Assembly (NCBI GenBank): GCA_963576725.1
Contig: OY755252.1
Span: forward strand, 44,245,552 to 44,309,551
Direction: 5' to 3'
From: Azorinus chamasolen
Taxonomy: Eukaryota > Mollusca > Bivalvia > Cardiida > Solecurtidae
DNA length: 64,000 nucleotides
In this document: in pieces, positions 1 to 10,797 of the stretch
Layout: each line of letters begins with the position of its first letter
How positions within the stretch are numbered: position 1 is the first letter of the stretch
Position numbers and translations under genes: made by a program
The notes under the pieces: model-generated
Database searches by the model: none
The model's input: only the letters and a program-made list of their open reading frames with translations
What the model was told of the DNA's origin: nothing

Positions 1-1190
1 GCCTTCATAACGCTCTTGATCCTATCTTCTTCTTGTATTTGCTTTAACTTAACATCAATCCATGCTAAGTTTTTCTTAAGCACTTTCTCTTCATTATCCA
101 CATCATCAATATCTGTGCTAGATTCTATTGGATCTCCAATACCTGAACAGTTTGAATCAAGCTCTAATGATCTATTGCTACCAACTGACATGATAGATCT
201 TGATCTACACTTTCTCTGTCTTTGCATACTCGCATGCATACTAGTGTCTGATACTACAGAACTGTCATTCTTCGAACTATCAGCAACGCTACTCTGCAAT
301 GCCGACTTATTCAATGGTCTCTCAGTACCAGTAACTTTGTCAAACTCCGCTAAAGTTTTACATGCTGCATCTATCTCTTCTCTTTGCTTAATGCATCGCC
401 TCTCTATCTCATCACCTAATCTTGCTTTCCTTGCTAACTCTTCTTGTCCTTCTTCCAAGGCTTCTAGTTGCTTGTATCTTTGATCTGCTAATCTGTCTAG
501 CTCTGTTATGTGTCTCTTCTTTCTCTCCTCTAATAACATCACCTCTCTTTCTATATCTAACACTCTCTGCCTTTCTCTTCGGATCTTTTCCTTGTCTATT
601 TCCTGCATTCTCTGGTGCTTATTAAGAGTCTTGCTTTTCTCTTTCACTACGCTTCTAGCATTAAAACTAGTCTCTTTCTCCTGCTCTCCATCTACTTCAA
701 CAACACTTTCATTATGAGAAAAGTGTTGTCTATCAGCTTTCCGAAAGCTTTCCGATATGCTTTCACTAAGTGAAAGCTGCTTTCTCTCAGCTGCCCTCGG
801 GCTTTCCAAATTGCTTGCTAACTGAGAGTAGCCATCTTCCTGTCCACTAACTACTTTCTCTCTTTCTATTTCAATAGTTTGAAGTATAGAGCCAAATCCT
901 CTTTGTCCGAATAAGTCTACACTATCTTCTACTTCACTCATATGTGTATCTTTCCGACTTCCTGATAACTCCTCCTGTTGCTCAGTAATAAGTCTCTTTT
1001 CTTCCTCTTTCTGTCCTTCACTCACTAATCTTATTTGTTCCTGTTTTTTCTTCTTTCTATCTCTATCCTTCCTTCTGAGCTCCCTTTCTGAAAGGTCTTT
1101 CTCCAATTCCGTCCTTGACCTTTCAAGTTCTTGGGCAATGTGTTCGCCCTCTAACCTCTTAAGTTCATCTTCCGATAAATATTCAGCCAT
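1..1190 (-). CDS. Coiled-coil protein, 5' part (runs off window edge)
   Basis: An open frame of about 396 codons runs from an ATG at 1190 down to the window edge with no stop. The start has A at -3 (ACAATGG). The protein opens MAEYLSEDELKRLEGEH and is dominated by E/K/R/Q heptad-like stretches at about residues 1-75 and 190-275, with acidic and serine-rich segments between them (for example SVDLFGQRGFGS). No zinc finger, protease or enzymatic motif is seen in the visible part. I do not recognise the family. A possible primer-binding site and LTR lie upstream on the same strand (2931-3541), so a retroelement Gag-like role is possible; a host coiled-coil gene is the alternative. Plus-strand ORFs across this interval are its antisense shadows. 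Confidence 0.6.
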   Translation of the reverse strand, partial: MAEYLSEDELKRLEGEHIAQELERSRTELEKDLSERELRRKDRDRKKKKQEQIRLVSEGQKEEEKRLITEQQEELSGSRKDTHMSEVEDSVDLFGQRGFGSILQTIEIEREKVVSGQEDGYSQLASNLESPRAAERKQLSLSESISESFRKADRQHFSHNESVVEVDGEQEKETSFNARSVVKEKSKTLNKHQRMQEIDKEKIRRERQRVLDIEREVMLLEERKKRHITELDRLADQRYKQLEALEEGQEELARKARLGDEIERRCIKQREEIDAACKTLAEFDKVTGTERPLNKSALQSSVADSSKNDSSVVSDTSMHASMQRQRKCRSRSIMSVGSNRSLELDSNCSGIGDPIESSTDIDDVDNEEKVLKKNLAWIDVKLKQIQEEDRIKSVMK

Positions 1191-2930
1191 TGTCACGTTT
1201 TGTAAACTATTGTATTGATTCGAAATCTGTGTGAAAACTGTATAAATGAATGAGTATGTAAGTATGCACAGTCTAGTACAGTAGTACTAGTACAGTAGTA
1301 CACTTTACAAACGTAAAGTTTACTGCACAATATATATGTAAAGTGTATGTGTATATGTACAGGTGTTTATGATCTGGTGATAAACTGTTATGAATATATA
1401 TGCAGTGTAATAGAATAATCACAACACAATTTCACTTCACGTCACACTGTTGAAAAACAAACATTTTATTTCAGCAGCCTAACACAACAAACTTCCACTT
1501 TGCTTATAAAAGCGCAAAGAAAAAAAACTTAAACCTGAAAAAAAAAATATTTGGCTACAACTGGATTTGAACCCAGGCCGTCTCGGCTACAGTCAATAGC
1601 TCTCCCAATTGAGCTAACCGCACTTATACCTGGCGCAATACACAACACGTGCACACCACTAGCCTAGCGCGTCAGCGCTTAACAGCGACAGCTATACACG
1701 CAGTGAACTATCTGTATCTGTCTCCAAACAAAATCTCGATCGCGAGCGCTTTAATATTCAAAAAAACAAACCGTAAAAGACGCGAACAGATAATGTATTT
1801 GAATAAAAAAACTTATTCAAATGTTACTATCTGCTATGAGAAAAAACAAACAAACAAAAGCTAGCTTTTACCGATTTTTCAAGGCCTTTGCGGTGAGTAA
1901 AACGAACAAAAATTTATCACAGAGAAACCGTAGTGAATCTATGATAAATTTAATAATAAACCATAGGGTCTATGATAATTTCAATAATAAACCATAGGGT
2001 CTAGTGAACTGTTGGGCAGATTCTGGCAACAACACATTCCGTGCACGTGGTGGACTGATATAACGTCAAAGGCAACTTTTGGATGTGACAGACTGATAAA
2101 ATGGGTATAATAATATAATTATACGGCTGATCAGGATCCAAACTGCTACGTGACTGTTCTGTCAATCAAGTTTTTTTTTACACACTGAGGCAGGTCAGAG
2201 GTCAAACTAAAGAATTTACACACGTTCCCAGTCTAGCCTAAGAGTAAACATTATCGGGTACACAAATCACGTGCAGTACGGGGAAAGGCGTAATAATTGT
2301 TAGTGTTAGTAAACAAAGTTTAAGTGCCGTGCATTTAGGATCCTAATCATAAGCTGATTCTTCGAAGCTGAAAATAAACCAAAATCGGAGACACGGATGA
2401 AGGTCTATAATAATAGGATAATATGATTTTAAATTGAAAGATGAAATGGAGAGGTGGCAAAAACGTGGAAAATATGAGAATGTGTAAATGGTACTTTACA
2501 AAATCAGCAAATCAAATGCATATATATATAATATGAAGAAAGTGACTCACCAAATATCCATAAATAACACACACTATATCTAAAGTTAAAGATCCAATCC
2601 ACCCCTATGACACAGTTATGAAAACACTGTCACTTTGTCACTATACAGTGTAAATCACTGCAATATTACACTTCGCCAGTTTATATACACTCCAGCGACG
2701 AAAAGACGACACTGGTCCAGCGACGTTGTCCGGCTAAGGTATTAGAAGACGATCCAGATCCATGCGCGCATATGGTAGATCATCGTTTCGTTGGGGCCCT
2801 AATCATCGTAACTCGTGAGGTCGACCATTCATATAAATACACACTAGTCAATGTCAAACGTGTAGCAGATAACATGTGCACGTGAACGTCCTTATGCACT
2901 CCGGCATATGTAAATAAAGTCAAGTCATCA
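1191..2930. other. Non-coding stretch upstream of the coiled-coil ORF
   Basis: No convincing coding sequence is seen. It holds short AT-rich runs, a near-duplicate motif around 1931-2000 (imperfect direct repeat containing ataaaccatagggtct) and the tRNA-like sequence at 1552-1623. If the upstream LTR and primer site are real, this is an unusually long leader of about 1.7 kb. Confidence 0.4.
1552..1623 (-). pseudogene. tRNA-like sequence (degenerate tRNA gene or SINE head)
   Basis: On the minus strand there is a good A box (TAGCTCAATTGG), a perfect B box (GGTTCAAATCC), a tyrosine-like anticodon loop (CTGTAGC) and a terminal CCA. A run of ten T (plus-strand A run 1538-1547) follows and would terminate Pol III. 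The acceptor arms do not pair and the anticodon and T stems are poor, so a working tRNA is unlikely. A tRNA-derived SINE head or decayed tRNA-Tyr copy fits better. Confidence 0.5.
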
Positions 2931-2945
2931 GCATGTTGGGCGCCA
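2931..2945 (-). other. Possible retroelement primer-binding site
   Basis: The minus strand reads TGGCGCCCAACATGC directly after a candidate LTR end (CCGACAACA plus one base). TGGCGCCCAAC is a common start of retroelement primer-binding sites complementary to a tRNA 3' end. Only the first 10-12 bases are typical, so the call is tentative. Confidence 0.35.
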
Positions 2946-2946
2946 T

Positions 2947-3541
2947 TGTTGTCGGGGCAACCGAGAACAAAATAAGTAGGTTCTTGACAACTTTATATGT
3001 ATTTGCTGTAACACTACAACCACCTGAAATATAGGAATTAAGCATTCATAACTAAAATGTACAATCAGTATAAAGCTTTCAGCTCATAGTAAGTTACGGG
3101 TGGAGGAACTAATTAATACACGTGTGTTTAACACGTTGTAAGCCACTTTACACAAAACTACACCTTGACAATTTAAGAACCAGTTTACTGAAAATACTGA
3201 AATAATACATGATACAAAAAGTGATGGTGAGGATGATAATGACGATGATATTCATGATAATAAGTAAGGAATATTTACCTGAATTCATAATACATATGAC
3301 ACAAGGATTTTCATAATATGCCAAGCGGCAACCGTTGCTCGTGCGTATAACAAAGCCAAGTGAAACGATATTTGAATTCGCCACGTGATGTTAGTGGTAA
3401 CTCTATGTGTTAGTGAATAAGGTTAAAGTTATTTCCCCTTGTATAAGTAATACTATTATAGGACGATTCTGTATAGGACGAAGTAGGAGTATATAACTAC
3501 ATGTTCAAGCTGTAAAACGAGTTCAAAAACTAAAAACAACA
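2947..3541 (-). repeat. Candidate LTR of the coiled-coil (Gag-like) element
   Basis: The segment is bounded by short inverted ends TGTTGT and ACAACA and sits against the possible primer-binding site at 2931-2945. The length of about 595 bp suits an LTR. A second copy would lie outside the window, so the LTR cannot be confirmed by pairing. The interior has no convincing coding sequence. Confidence 0.3.
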
Positions 3542-4085
3542 TATCCTGACATTTGCTTTATTATATCAATATAACACCCTATAACACCCTCTTGAAGAAA
3601 ATGTCTCCTGGCATTTCACTATTATAAACCAGTATAAAATACCAGACTACCAGTCACATGTACTATATATTAACATTAAACAAATGATGAAATGATACAC
3701 ATATTCCAAAGTCACTTGCACTTCCAAATTTAAATGAAACCAGCTATTTTTCTTAAAATAAAACAATAGTATGGACAATGGAGTATCGGCTAGGAAGAAC
3801 ATGAATTCATATAATTATGGGAAAACAATGAAGTAGTTATAAAAGCAAATCCACTTCAGTATATTAATAACTGACATAATAGACACGTATGAAACTATTA
3901 TGAAAGTTTGATATCTAAAGATATCATTTGGATATCGGTCCAAGATATCAAAATGTATACTGAAAAACAGATATACATGTACATATAAACAGTTCTGGCA
4001 CCAGTATAACATACTGATACATAAGTCAGTGCATCCTGTTGACAGGAAAAGTATAAATAGTATCAAATAGGTAACTGTGCTGCAG
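3542..4085. other. Spacer with no recognised gene
   Basis: AT-rich sequence between the candidate LTR and the end of the Ty3-like pol. A 3' LTR of the Ty3-like element was expected here, but nothing matching the sequence beyond 10798 could be found by eye. A minus-strand ORF at 3815-4102 has no recognisable motifs. Confidence 0.35.
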
Positions 4086-4470
4086 CTACACAAAGAATTC
4101 AACGTCTTGCACTATCTGGACTGGTGTAACCCACTGACCGTAGCGTTCTGGTGGCTTCCTGGTCCGAGAAGGACGAGAAAGAGGAATGCTTGCTGGAGAA
4201 GCAGAAGGAATGTCTGTTGTAACAACAGGCTGCGGGACTTGTGGTGTGGGGCCGCCCACCACTGAACTCCCAAGACCGGTCTGGTCCCTACTATATAGTA
4301 TAGTAGACTCTGTGCGAGATGGAGAACTGAAAAAGCTCGAACCAAGGCTCGAACCAGGGACCCGGTCAGAAGAAGGATTAGGAGGTATAGAAGGGGTAGC
4401 ATGGTCACTGGTCAGTGGTATTGGAGGGCAAGAAAATAGAACTCCTGATGTCAGATCCGGATCTCCTCTG
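4086..4470 (-). pseudogene. Ty3-like pol, C-terminal tail in a shifted frame
   Basis: This proline/serine-rich frame continues the integrase tail after a frameshift near 4445 and ends in RTRKPPERYGQWVTP, the type of basic-plus-tyrosine ending seen at the end of many Ty3/Gypsy integrases. The upstream frame stops early at 4405 instead. Both frames read sensibly around 4405-4499, so the original Pol probably ended at 4086. Confidence 0.65.
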
Positions 4471-6711
4471 GGGAATGATGTATCTTGGGATAGAATCATC
4501 CGAAGAGTCCGAAGAATCTGTTCCGCTATCAGAGCTGAGTCTGATCCTTGACCTGGTTGGTACTCGCTGTGGTTTGGAGGCTTTGGGTTGGGTCACAGGT
4601 TCAAACGGGTCTGGAGTAGGAGGCAGCACACTGAATTGCAGAAGCATATTCCTATGCAGCTTCCTAACTGGGCCTTGGCCATCCTCCCGCTGAACCTCAA
4701 ACACTGGCAAATCAGGATTAGGGACCCTCAACACTCGGTAAGGAGATTCCTCCCACCGGTCCGCTAATTTGTGTTTGCCCTGGAACCCAACTGCCCGGAC
4801 AAGCACTCTATCACCGACCTCCAGCTTCGCTGCAGTGACCTTGCGGTCATAAAGGGCTTTTCCCTTTTCTGCATTACGAGCAGCCTCTTGGGTAGCCTTA
4901 TCATAGGCGTACCGCAAGCGCTGACGAAGCCTATTTACATATGTCGGCTTGTCCGTGCTGCCATCCCTGGGACCTGTGCCCATAAGGATGTCAACAGCCA
5001 GTTTGGGATGCCATCCAAACATCAGATAGTGCGGAGAGAAACCGGTGGCTTCACTCCGAGTGGCATTGTAGGCCTGCACCAAAGGACCTACAAAAGAGTT
5101 CCAGTCGGCTTTCTGGTCTGCCTCGAGCGTTCCCAGCATTTTAAGAAGAGACTGGTTGAAGCGCTCACAGGATCCATTGCCCATGGGGTGATAAGGTGTA
5201 GTGTGAGACTTTGTAGTGCCGGCAATCTTACAAAGCTCCTTTATCACCTTGCTCTCAAAGTTTCTCCCCTGATCGCTATGAAGACGGTCAGGAAAAGAAT
5301 AAAACTTAATAAAGTTCTCATAGAGAGCTTTGGCCGTGGTCTGGGCGGTCTGATTCCTGCAAGGAATGGCCTGAGCATACCTAGTAAAGTGGTCGGTAAT
5401 GACCAGGATATGCTCATATCCACCCCGAGACTTCTCTAAAGAGAGAAAGTCCATACAGACGAGCTCCATGGGCCTGGAAGTGGTTATTGGGACCATCTCA
5501 GCCAACTGCAATGGGGTCTTTCTGCGAATGCAGTGCCCACAGTGTTCTACCTTGGCATTTACCCCTTTCTCAAGGCCAGGCCAGTAGAACCTTTGCCTAG
5601 CAAGCCAAAGGGTCTTTTCTTTGCCAGGGTGTCCAATATCGTCGTGAACACCCTTCAGGGCTGTAGCCCGGAAAGACTCTGGAAGGACCAACTGTTTGAC
5701 GGGTTCACCATTCAGCGACGTGGTTCTGTAGAGAATGTCATTGTCGAGAGAAAGACGATTCCATTCTCTCAGGAGTTTCTGGACTTCAGGTAACTCCTTC
5801 CCAATACTTCTCCCTCTGGGGCGAGAACCACGATGCAAAAAGGAAATAACCCTAGCGATAGCTTTGTCCTGACTATGCTCAAATTTCCAGTCGACTTTGA
5901 GACTTGTATGCTGACCCATACCCTCCCCGGCCGAAGGAGGAGAATGAACGGTAGCAATGGTGTCAGCTAAAGGTATGTTAGCAGTGACAGCCTGGCAGAT
6001 AGCCTCAATGACATCTGGAAAGACTTGCGGCTTTCTAGATAGGCCATCAGCATCGGCATTAAGCTTGCCTGGTCTGTAAGAGATGGTAAAATGGTAATTA
6101 ACTAAAGCAGCTACCCATCTATGACCAGTGGCATCAAGCTTAGCCGACGTCAAGACATAAGTAAGTGGGTTATTGTCAGTAACTACACTGAAAGTATTAC
6201 CGCAAAGGTAATCATGAAATTTTTCAGTGACGGCCCACTTCAAAGCTAGAAATTCCAACTTATGAGCTGGATATTTCTTCTCGCTGGGTCTGAGTCCTCG
6301 GCTTGCGTAAGCGACTACCCGCTCTACGCCATCCTGCACCTGATACAAAACTGCACCCAACCCAGTGCCACTGCTATCAGTATGCAAAATGAAAGGCAGA
6401 GAGTAGTCTGCATAGGCTAGAACTGGGGCAGAGGTGAGCTCCTCGATAACAGTATCGAAAGCTAGCTGTTCAGTTTTACCCCATGCCCACACTGTGGGAC
6501 GCTTAGGCTTTTTGGATTTGGGTTTCCTACCCGAAGTACAGTGACCTTTCAGAAGAGAGTTCAAAGGTTCCACGATGGTAGCATAGCGAGAAATAAAGCG
6601 CCTGTAATATCCCGCAAAGCCAAGAAATTGGCGCAATTCCTTAACATTCGTAGGAACTGGCCAGGACTTGATAGAAGAAACCTTCTCGGGATCAGTATGG
6701 ATCCCGTCCTT
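4405..6711 (-). pseudogene. Ty3-like pol: RT tail, RNase H and integrase
   Basis: The frame opens just after the break at 6711-6715 and continues the RT connection (RQFLGFAGYYRRFI). RNase H follows, with HTDSSGTGLGAVLYQ, the acidic KLEFLALKWAV helix and VVTDNNPLTYVL. The integrase zinc domain shows His-x4-His (HDDIGH) and Cys-x2-Cys (CGHC). The catalytic DDE triad is readable as VCMDFLSLEKS, LHSDQGRNFE and NGSCERFNQSLL. A chromodomain is not obvious; a basic, Ser/Asp-rich tail follows. The domains look intact but are cut off from PR-RT by the frameshift, hence pseudogene. It lies on the same strand as gag. Confidence 0.85.
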
Positions 6712-8192
6712 CCAAGATAGGTCACTGACTCCATAAAAAGCTCACACTTAGAAGGTTTAAGCTTGAGGCCATGTACAGCAAGCCTATGAAAAACTGACTC
6801 AAGACGATCAATATGATCGTCGAAAGTTTTCGAAAAGATGAGAATGTCATCTAAGAAGACAAGACAGTCTCGAAGATGCAAATCGCCCATGCAACGCTCT
6901 GTAAGCCTCTGAAATGTGGCCGGTGCATTAGTTAAACCGAAACCGAGGCGATTCCATTCATAAAAACCAAGATTGCCTACACTAAAGGCTGTCTTAGGTT
7001 TATCATCCTCCTCTACTTCGACATTCCAATAGCCAGAGCGAAGATCAAGCTTGCTGTACATTGAAGAGCCAACAAGACAATCAGTAATGTCGTCAAAACG
7101 CGGAAGCATGTAAGCATCCCTCCTTGTTTTTGAGTTCAGCAGTCTCCAATCGATACAAAATCTGAGACTACCGTCCTTTTTCCTGACAAGGACGACATTA
7201 CTCGACCAGGGGCTCTCAGATTCCCTGATTACATCAGCTTCAAGCATCTCCTTGATATGCTGTTTTACCTCCTCATAAAGACCAGGAGGTATCTTCCGAT
7301 ATGGTTGCTTAAAGGGCTTAGGATCCTCCAGCACTATCTTATGTTTAAGAAGTCCTGTGCAACCAATATCGGTGGGTCCAGTGGAAAAAACATGTTTCCA
7401 CTTACCAAGAACTTGGTGAACTCTGAGTAACTGCTCAGGAGTAAGACTCTCAGTGTTAATTTTAACACCCAAATCAGAAGAGGTGGTAGTAGTCTGGGGG
7501 GTGGGAAGAGAAGAAGCCAAGTTGTCAACTACAGAGACTTCTGACAGTTGACAGATCCTATTTCTAGGATTGAGGGTGATAGGTTTCGCCGTGATGTTAC
7601 AAACACGGACAGAAAACTTACAGTATGACCCTGTGCGTTGAACATCAACAACCCTAGGGCAAACCAAATATCCTGGGTTCCCGTCAGGGGTATTCTCAGT
7701 GACAAGTTGAGAAATATCAGGGTCAATATCACGTGCAATACAGTTCAGGGAAGCTGTTTCATACGGCTTCAGCGTAGTGCTGACTTTCCCAGAGAACTTG
7801 GCATTAAAAGTAACAGATTGCAAAGATGCAAAAGCTATCTGCCACTCCCCAGACATATCTGGCTTCAGATCAGAATCTCTAAATAGACGAATGACATTGG
7901 TGCCAATGATAACAGGGGTAGCACCACTGAATTTGTTGTCTGGAATTACAAGGACAGGTACATGAAAACTAGTTGAGTGTCCCTGTACTTTGAGAGTACA
8001 TTCAATATATCCAGAATAATCTAACCGTGAACCATCAGCGGTTGAAAGAGAAAGTCCGAAATCACCAAGAGGTAAAATTTCAGAACAAATAGACTTGGCT
8101 GCAGACTCGGATATGGTAGAAACCATAGCACCAGAATCTATCAATGCATCAAAAGGCTTGTCATTCAAAAGAATGCATGACTTGTTGGAACT
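6712..8192 (-). pseudogene. Ty3-like pol: protease and reverse transcriptase
   Basis: The frame is open from 8192 (just after a TGA at 8195-8193) and starts with an aspartic protease active site (FDALIDSGAMVSTI). The reverse transcriptase shows LRFCIDWRLLNSKT, YSKLDLRSGYWNVEV, FGLTNAPATFQRL and the catalytic CLVFLDDILIFSKT. After YLG the frame goes wrong near 6711-6715, where several conserved residues are missing, and it runs on as nonsense to 6561. Relative to gag it is in the -1 frame, but the two open stretches do not overlap (gag stops at 8261), so simple -1 frameshifting cannot join them in this copy. Confidence 0.87.
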
Positions 8193-8260
8193 TCAAACCA
8201 AACGATCAAGCAAGTGGCCTGTGTCTTCACCAGCCTCTGTCCGGCCCCCAACAGAGACGG

Positions 8261-9280
8261 TTAAGCTTTTGGCTGGGACCTGTAGTAATTGCCCCTGCCA
8301 CGGTTAAAACCACGGCCAGACTGACCTCGACCACGCCCTCTACCATTATAAGGTCGGGACTGGTATGACTGAAAGTTACCTGAATGTGATGAGGCAGTCT
8401 GAGAACCAGGGGTCTGTAACTGGTCAAGCTTTTCTAACACTTTATCCAGTTTGGAGTCAAACTGACTCTGTAACCTGGACTCCACCTGAGATACTTGCAG
8501 ATTGAGTCTCTGCTCCAAGTCGTTAAATCGACTTTCAAAAGAAAAGGACTGGTCGGACATGACCGCATTGGCTTGAGCCTTCAACTTGCCCGAAGATTGA
8601 GTGGGCGTAACAGACCGAGAGAGAGAGATTTCTTTCTCGACCTGACGGATTTCCCTAAGTAAGGTATTATAATCCGTAAGAGTGTCGTACTTATGACGAG
8701 TCTGCGCCTTAATGTTGTCAGAAGAAAGGGACACCCAAAATTTATGCCTTAAAAGGTCGTCCTTAGAGGCAGCGGTTAGCAGACCTTTGTCTATAGCAGA
8801 CTGTAGAATGGTCTCTAACCTGCAACCAAAAGAAGTAACAGACTCCTCTGGCTTCTGATATGCATTAAAAAACTCCTGCATTATCATGTTCTGAGTGGAA
8901 ACATCTCCAAACATGGCATCTAATTTGTCCAATATATCAGAAGCAGAAGCAGATTCACCTAAAGGGATCATTATCTTCCTAGCCGTACCCTTTAAGGACC
9001 TACGCATGGCCAAAAGAATTACATGGTCAGTAACATCTGGGTCACTCTGGAGGCACCTTACCTCGTACCTCCACTCAGAATAAACACAGTCGCCTTTCTG
9101 CAATGGTTCATCTCCTGAAAATGAGGGTAATTTTGGAACATAAGGGGATATATTTAAAGGCCTACTAGTTCCCAAACTATCATTGCAAACAGGGGTGGAA
9201 GTGTTAAAACTCTTGCCCCTACCAAGGCCATACTTAAGAGGCGTTACAATATCCTTGAGACTGTACTGACTGGTAGCCAT
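8261..9280 (-). CDS. Ty3-like Gag (339 aa)
   Basis: A 339-codon frame starts at an excellent ATG context (CACCATGGC) and stops with TAA. Residues about 70-230 look like a Gag capsid/nucleocapsid precursor (helical, with HKFWVSLSSDNIKAQTRHKY and REIRQVEKEI), followed by a coiled-coil-like stretch (about 240-280) and a C-terminus rich in Arg-Gly (NGRGRGRGQSGRGFNRGRG). No CCHC zinc knuckle is present; the RG-rich tail probably supplies the nucleic-acid binding. The frame is fully open, unlike pol. Assignment rests on position directly upstream of the Ty3-like protease/RT and on general Gag character. Confidence 0.8.
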   Translation of the reverse strand: MATSQYSLKDIVTPLKYGLGRGKSFNTSTPVCNDSLGTSRPLNISPYVPKLPSFSGDEPLQKGDCVYSEWRYEVRCLQSDPDVTDHVILLAMRRSLKGTARKIMIPLGESASASDILDKLDAMFGDVSTQNMIMQEFFNAYQKPEESVTSFGCRLETILQSAIDKGLLTAASKDDLLRHKFWVSLSSDNIKAQTRHKYDTLTDYNTLLREIRQVEKEISLSRSVTPTQSSGKLKAQANAVMSDQSFSFESRFNDLEQRLNLQVSQVESRLQSQFDSKLDKVLEKLDQLQTPGSQTASSHSGNFQSYQSRPYNGRGRGRGQSGRGFNRGRGNYYRSQPKA

Positions 9281-10775
9281 GGTGAGACAGAAATCAAAAG
9301 TAAAACCAAGGACAAAATGAAAATATACTAAAACTTATATCCTAAACCGCCTTGGTGGTTACCGCCACACTACTATCCAGTGGACACTAGTATCAATACA
9401 TAAAATAGATCCACTAAAGTAATGACCAACCTGTAAAATTTAACCAAAACTGCAACAAATGACCGGTATAAAGGACCCTGTAAAACAAACAATCACTCCA
9501 ATTACACTCTCACACACACTCACCGTGTAGGGCTGGTTAGAAAGAATTTAATGAGGGTGGGGTACAAGTTATACAAATTTTAAACCAGGTTCTAACTAAG
9601 ATCTATATTATTCAAGAGCTAGAATCTATACCCAGTATACTTTTCTATATCTATATGGATATCTATATATAGATCACAAGATCTACTTCATGTAAATATT
9701 ACTTCACATGTTATACCACACATATAACAAAATATATGCAATACGTATTACCAGACAGATAGGCCAAAACACGGTCAAATCATTCAATTTATATATCACA
9801 TGTCAAATATACACAAGCCAATAGACAAATTGTAAGAACCTCTGGCCAGCACAAGTACTGTCAATTCAATAGCACATAAACAGTAAACTATCGAGTGTCA
9901 CTCAAAATCAAAGCAAAACAAGTAAACATAATCCAAACTGAAAATTTAACGCTTCCGAAAATGAAAGAAATATTAAACCAAATGCTCAAAATCAGCGTAA
10001 TTAAACAAAAACTTACGAAAACAGAAAATTCCTCGGGTTTCCGGAAGTCAGAAACAGTTGTGAAGCCGCTTCCGGTTTACCGAACCCAAAACGAGGCTTC
10101 AATGAAATTCCAGTAAATCTAAAATTGACACTCGATAAGAAGACGGAACGCTATCTGCACGGGCTAGATATTATTAAAATATACTAGTCAACACATAGCC
10201 ACCGACTGCCGTGCAAATAAACAACAAAATCACGAAATTGAAAAATTGACACGTGACCTCACTGAAGTATTGTGAAAATGGGTCACAACACCCCAGTAAG
10301 ACCGACTTGTCTCTAAATACAAAATGACAGTACTGGACAAAGGCACTTACCTTAAATATCACAAATATCCATCCAAATAACACTATACACAATATAAAAA
10401 CTCACTATTAAAACTATCACAGTCTTCCTTCCGCCGCTCCAAAACACGTGGGTCCACACAAACAAACACAAAAACACAAGTTGTGACGTCACGTCACGTG
10501 ACTCTTCCGCAAAACGATGCCTGCTAGGACTCTCCGCGAAAAAGAGTTCCTAAGGTCCGCGCGACTAGTGCACTCACAGAAGAAAAAAAACACAACTATA
10601 TATATATATTATTGTATATATATATCACTCGCGAGTGGCCACAAAACTGCTCCTCACGGTGGATACGTTGGCTGGGTCGACCCTATATATAACTGAGTGC
10701 TGGTCCTGCGCTGGGTAACACAGCGCGCGTCCTCTGCCGCCGGACCCTCTGGTTGCCACGCCCAGCTGTATGTCT
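9281..10775 (-). other. Leader of the Ty3-like element
   Basis: About 1.5 kb between the primer site and gag with no ORF of note. It includes two AT dinucleotide runs near 10595-10626 and CACGTG-type palindromes near 10445-10500. Small plus-strand ORFs (for example 9895-10116) have no recognisable features. Confidence 0.4.
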
Positions 10776-10795
10776 GAATCCTGCCGGGATCGCCA
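10776..10795 (-). other. tRNA primer-binding site of the Ty3-like element
   Basis: The minus strand reads TGGCGATCCCGGCAGGATTC, the complement of a tRNA 3' end including CCA, a G discriminator, the acceptor and T-stem strands and part of the T loop (GAATCC). A G discriminator is typical of serine tRNAs. It sits two bases inside a terminus ending GGTTACA, as expected for an LTR junction. Confidence 0.65.
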
Positions 10796-10797
10796 AT

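Larger units (their letters stand above)
4086..10797 (-). mobile_element. Ty3/Gypsy-type LTR retrotransposon, internal region
   Basis: In minus-strand order this holds a tRNA-complementary primer site (10776-10795), a leader of about 1.5 kb, gag (9280-8261), then pol in the order protease, reverse transcriptase, RNase H, zinc-binding integrase N-domain and DDE integrase core. Having integrase after RNase H is the Ty3/Gypsy order, not Ty1/Copia. Pol is broken by a frameshift near 6711-6715 and another near 4445, so this copy cannot make an intact Pol. The sequence beyond 10798 should be the LTR, but its outer edge and the 3' LTR were not identified. Confidence 0.88.

Noticed and set aside
16..483. 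155-codon plus-strand ORF (and ORFs at 422-717)
   Set aside because: Antisense shadow of the charged coiled-coil frame on the minus strand; Ser/Leu-rich with no motifs.
3815..4102. 95-codon minus-strand ORF after pol, possible env-like frame
   Set aside because: Hydrophobic by composition only, no signal peptide plus glycoprotein pattern, and it overlaps the pol end.
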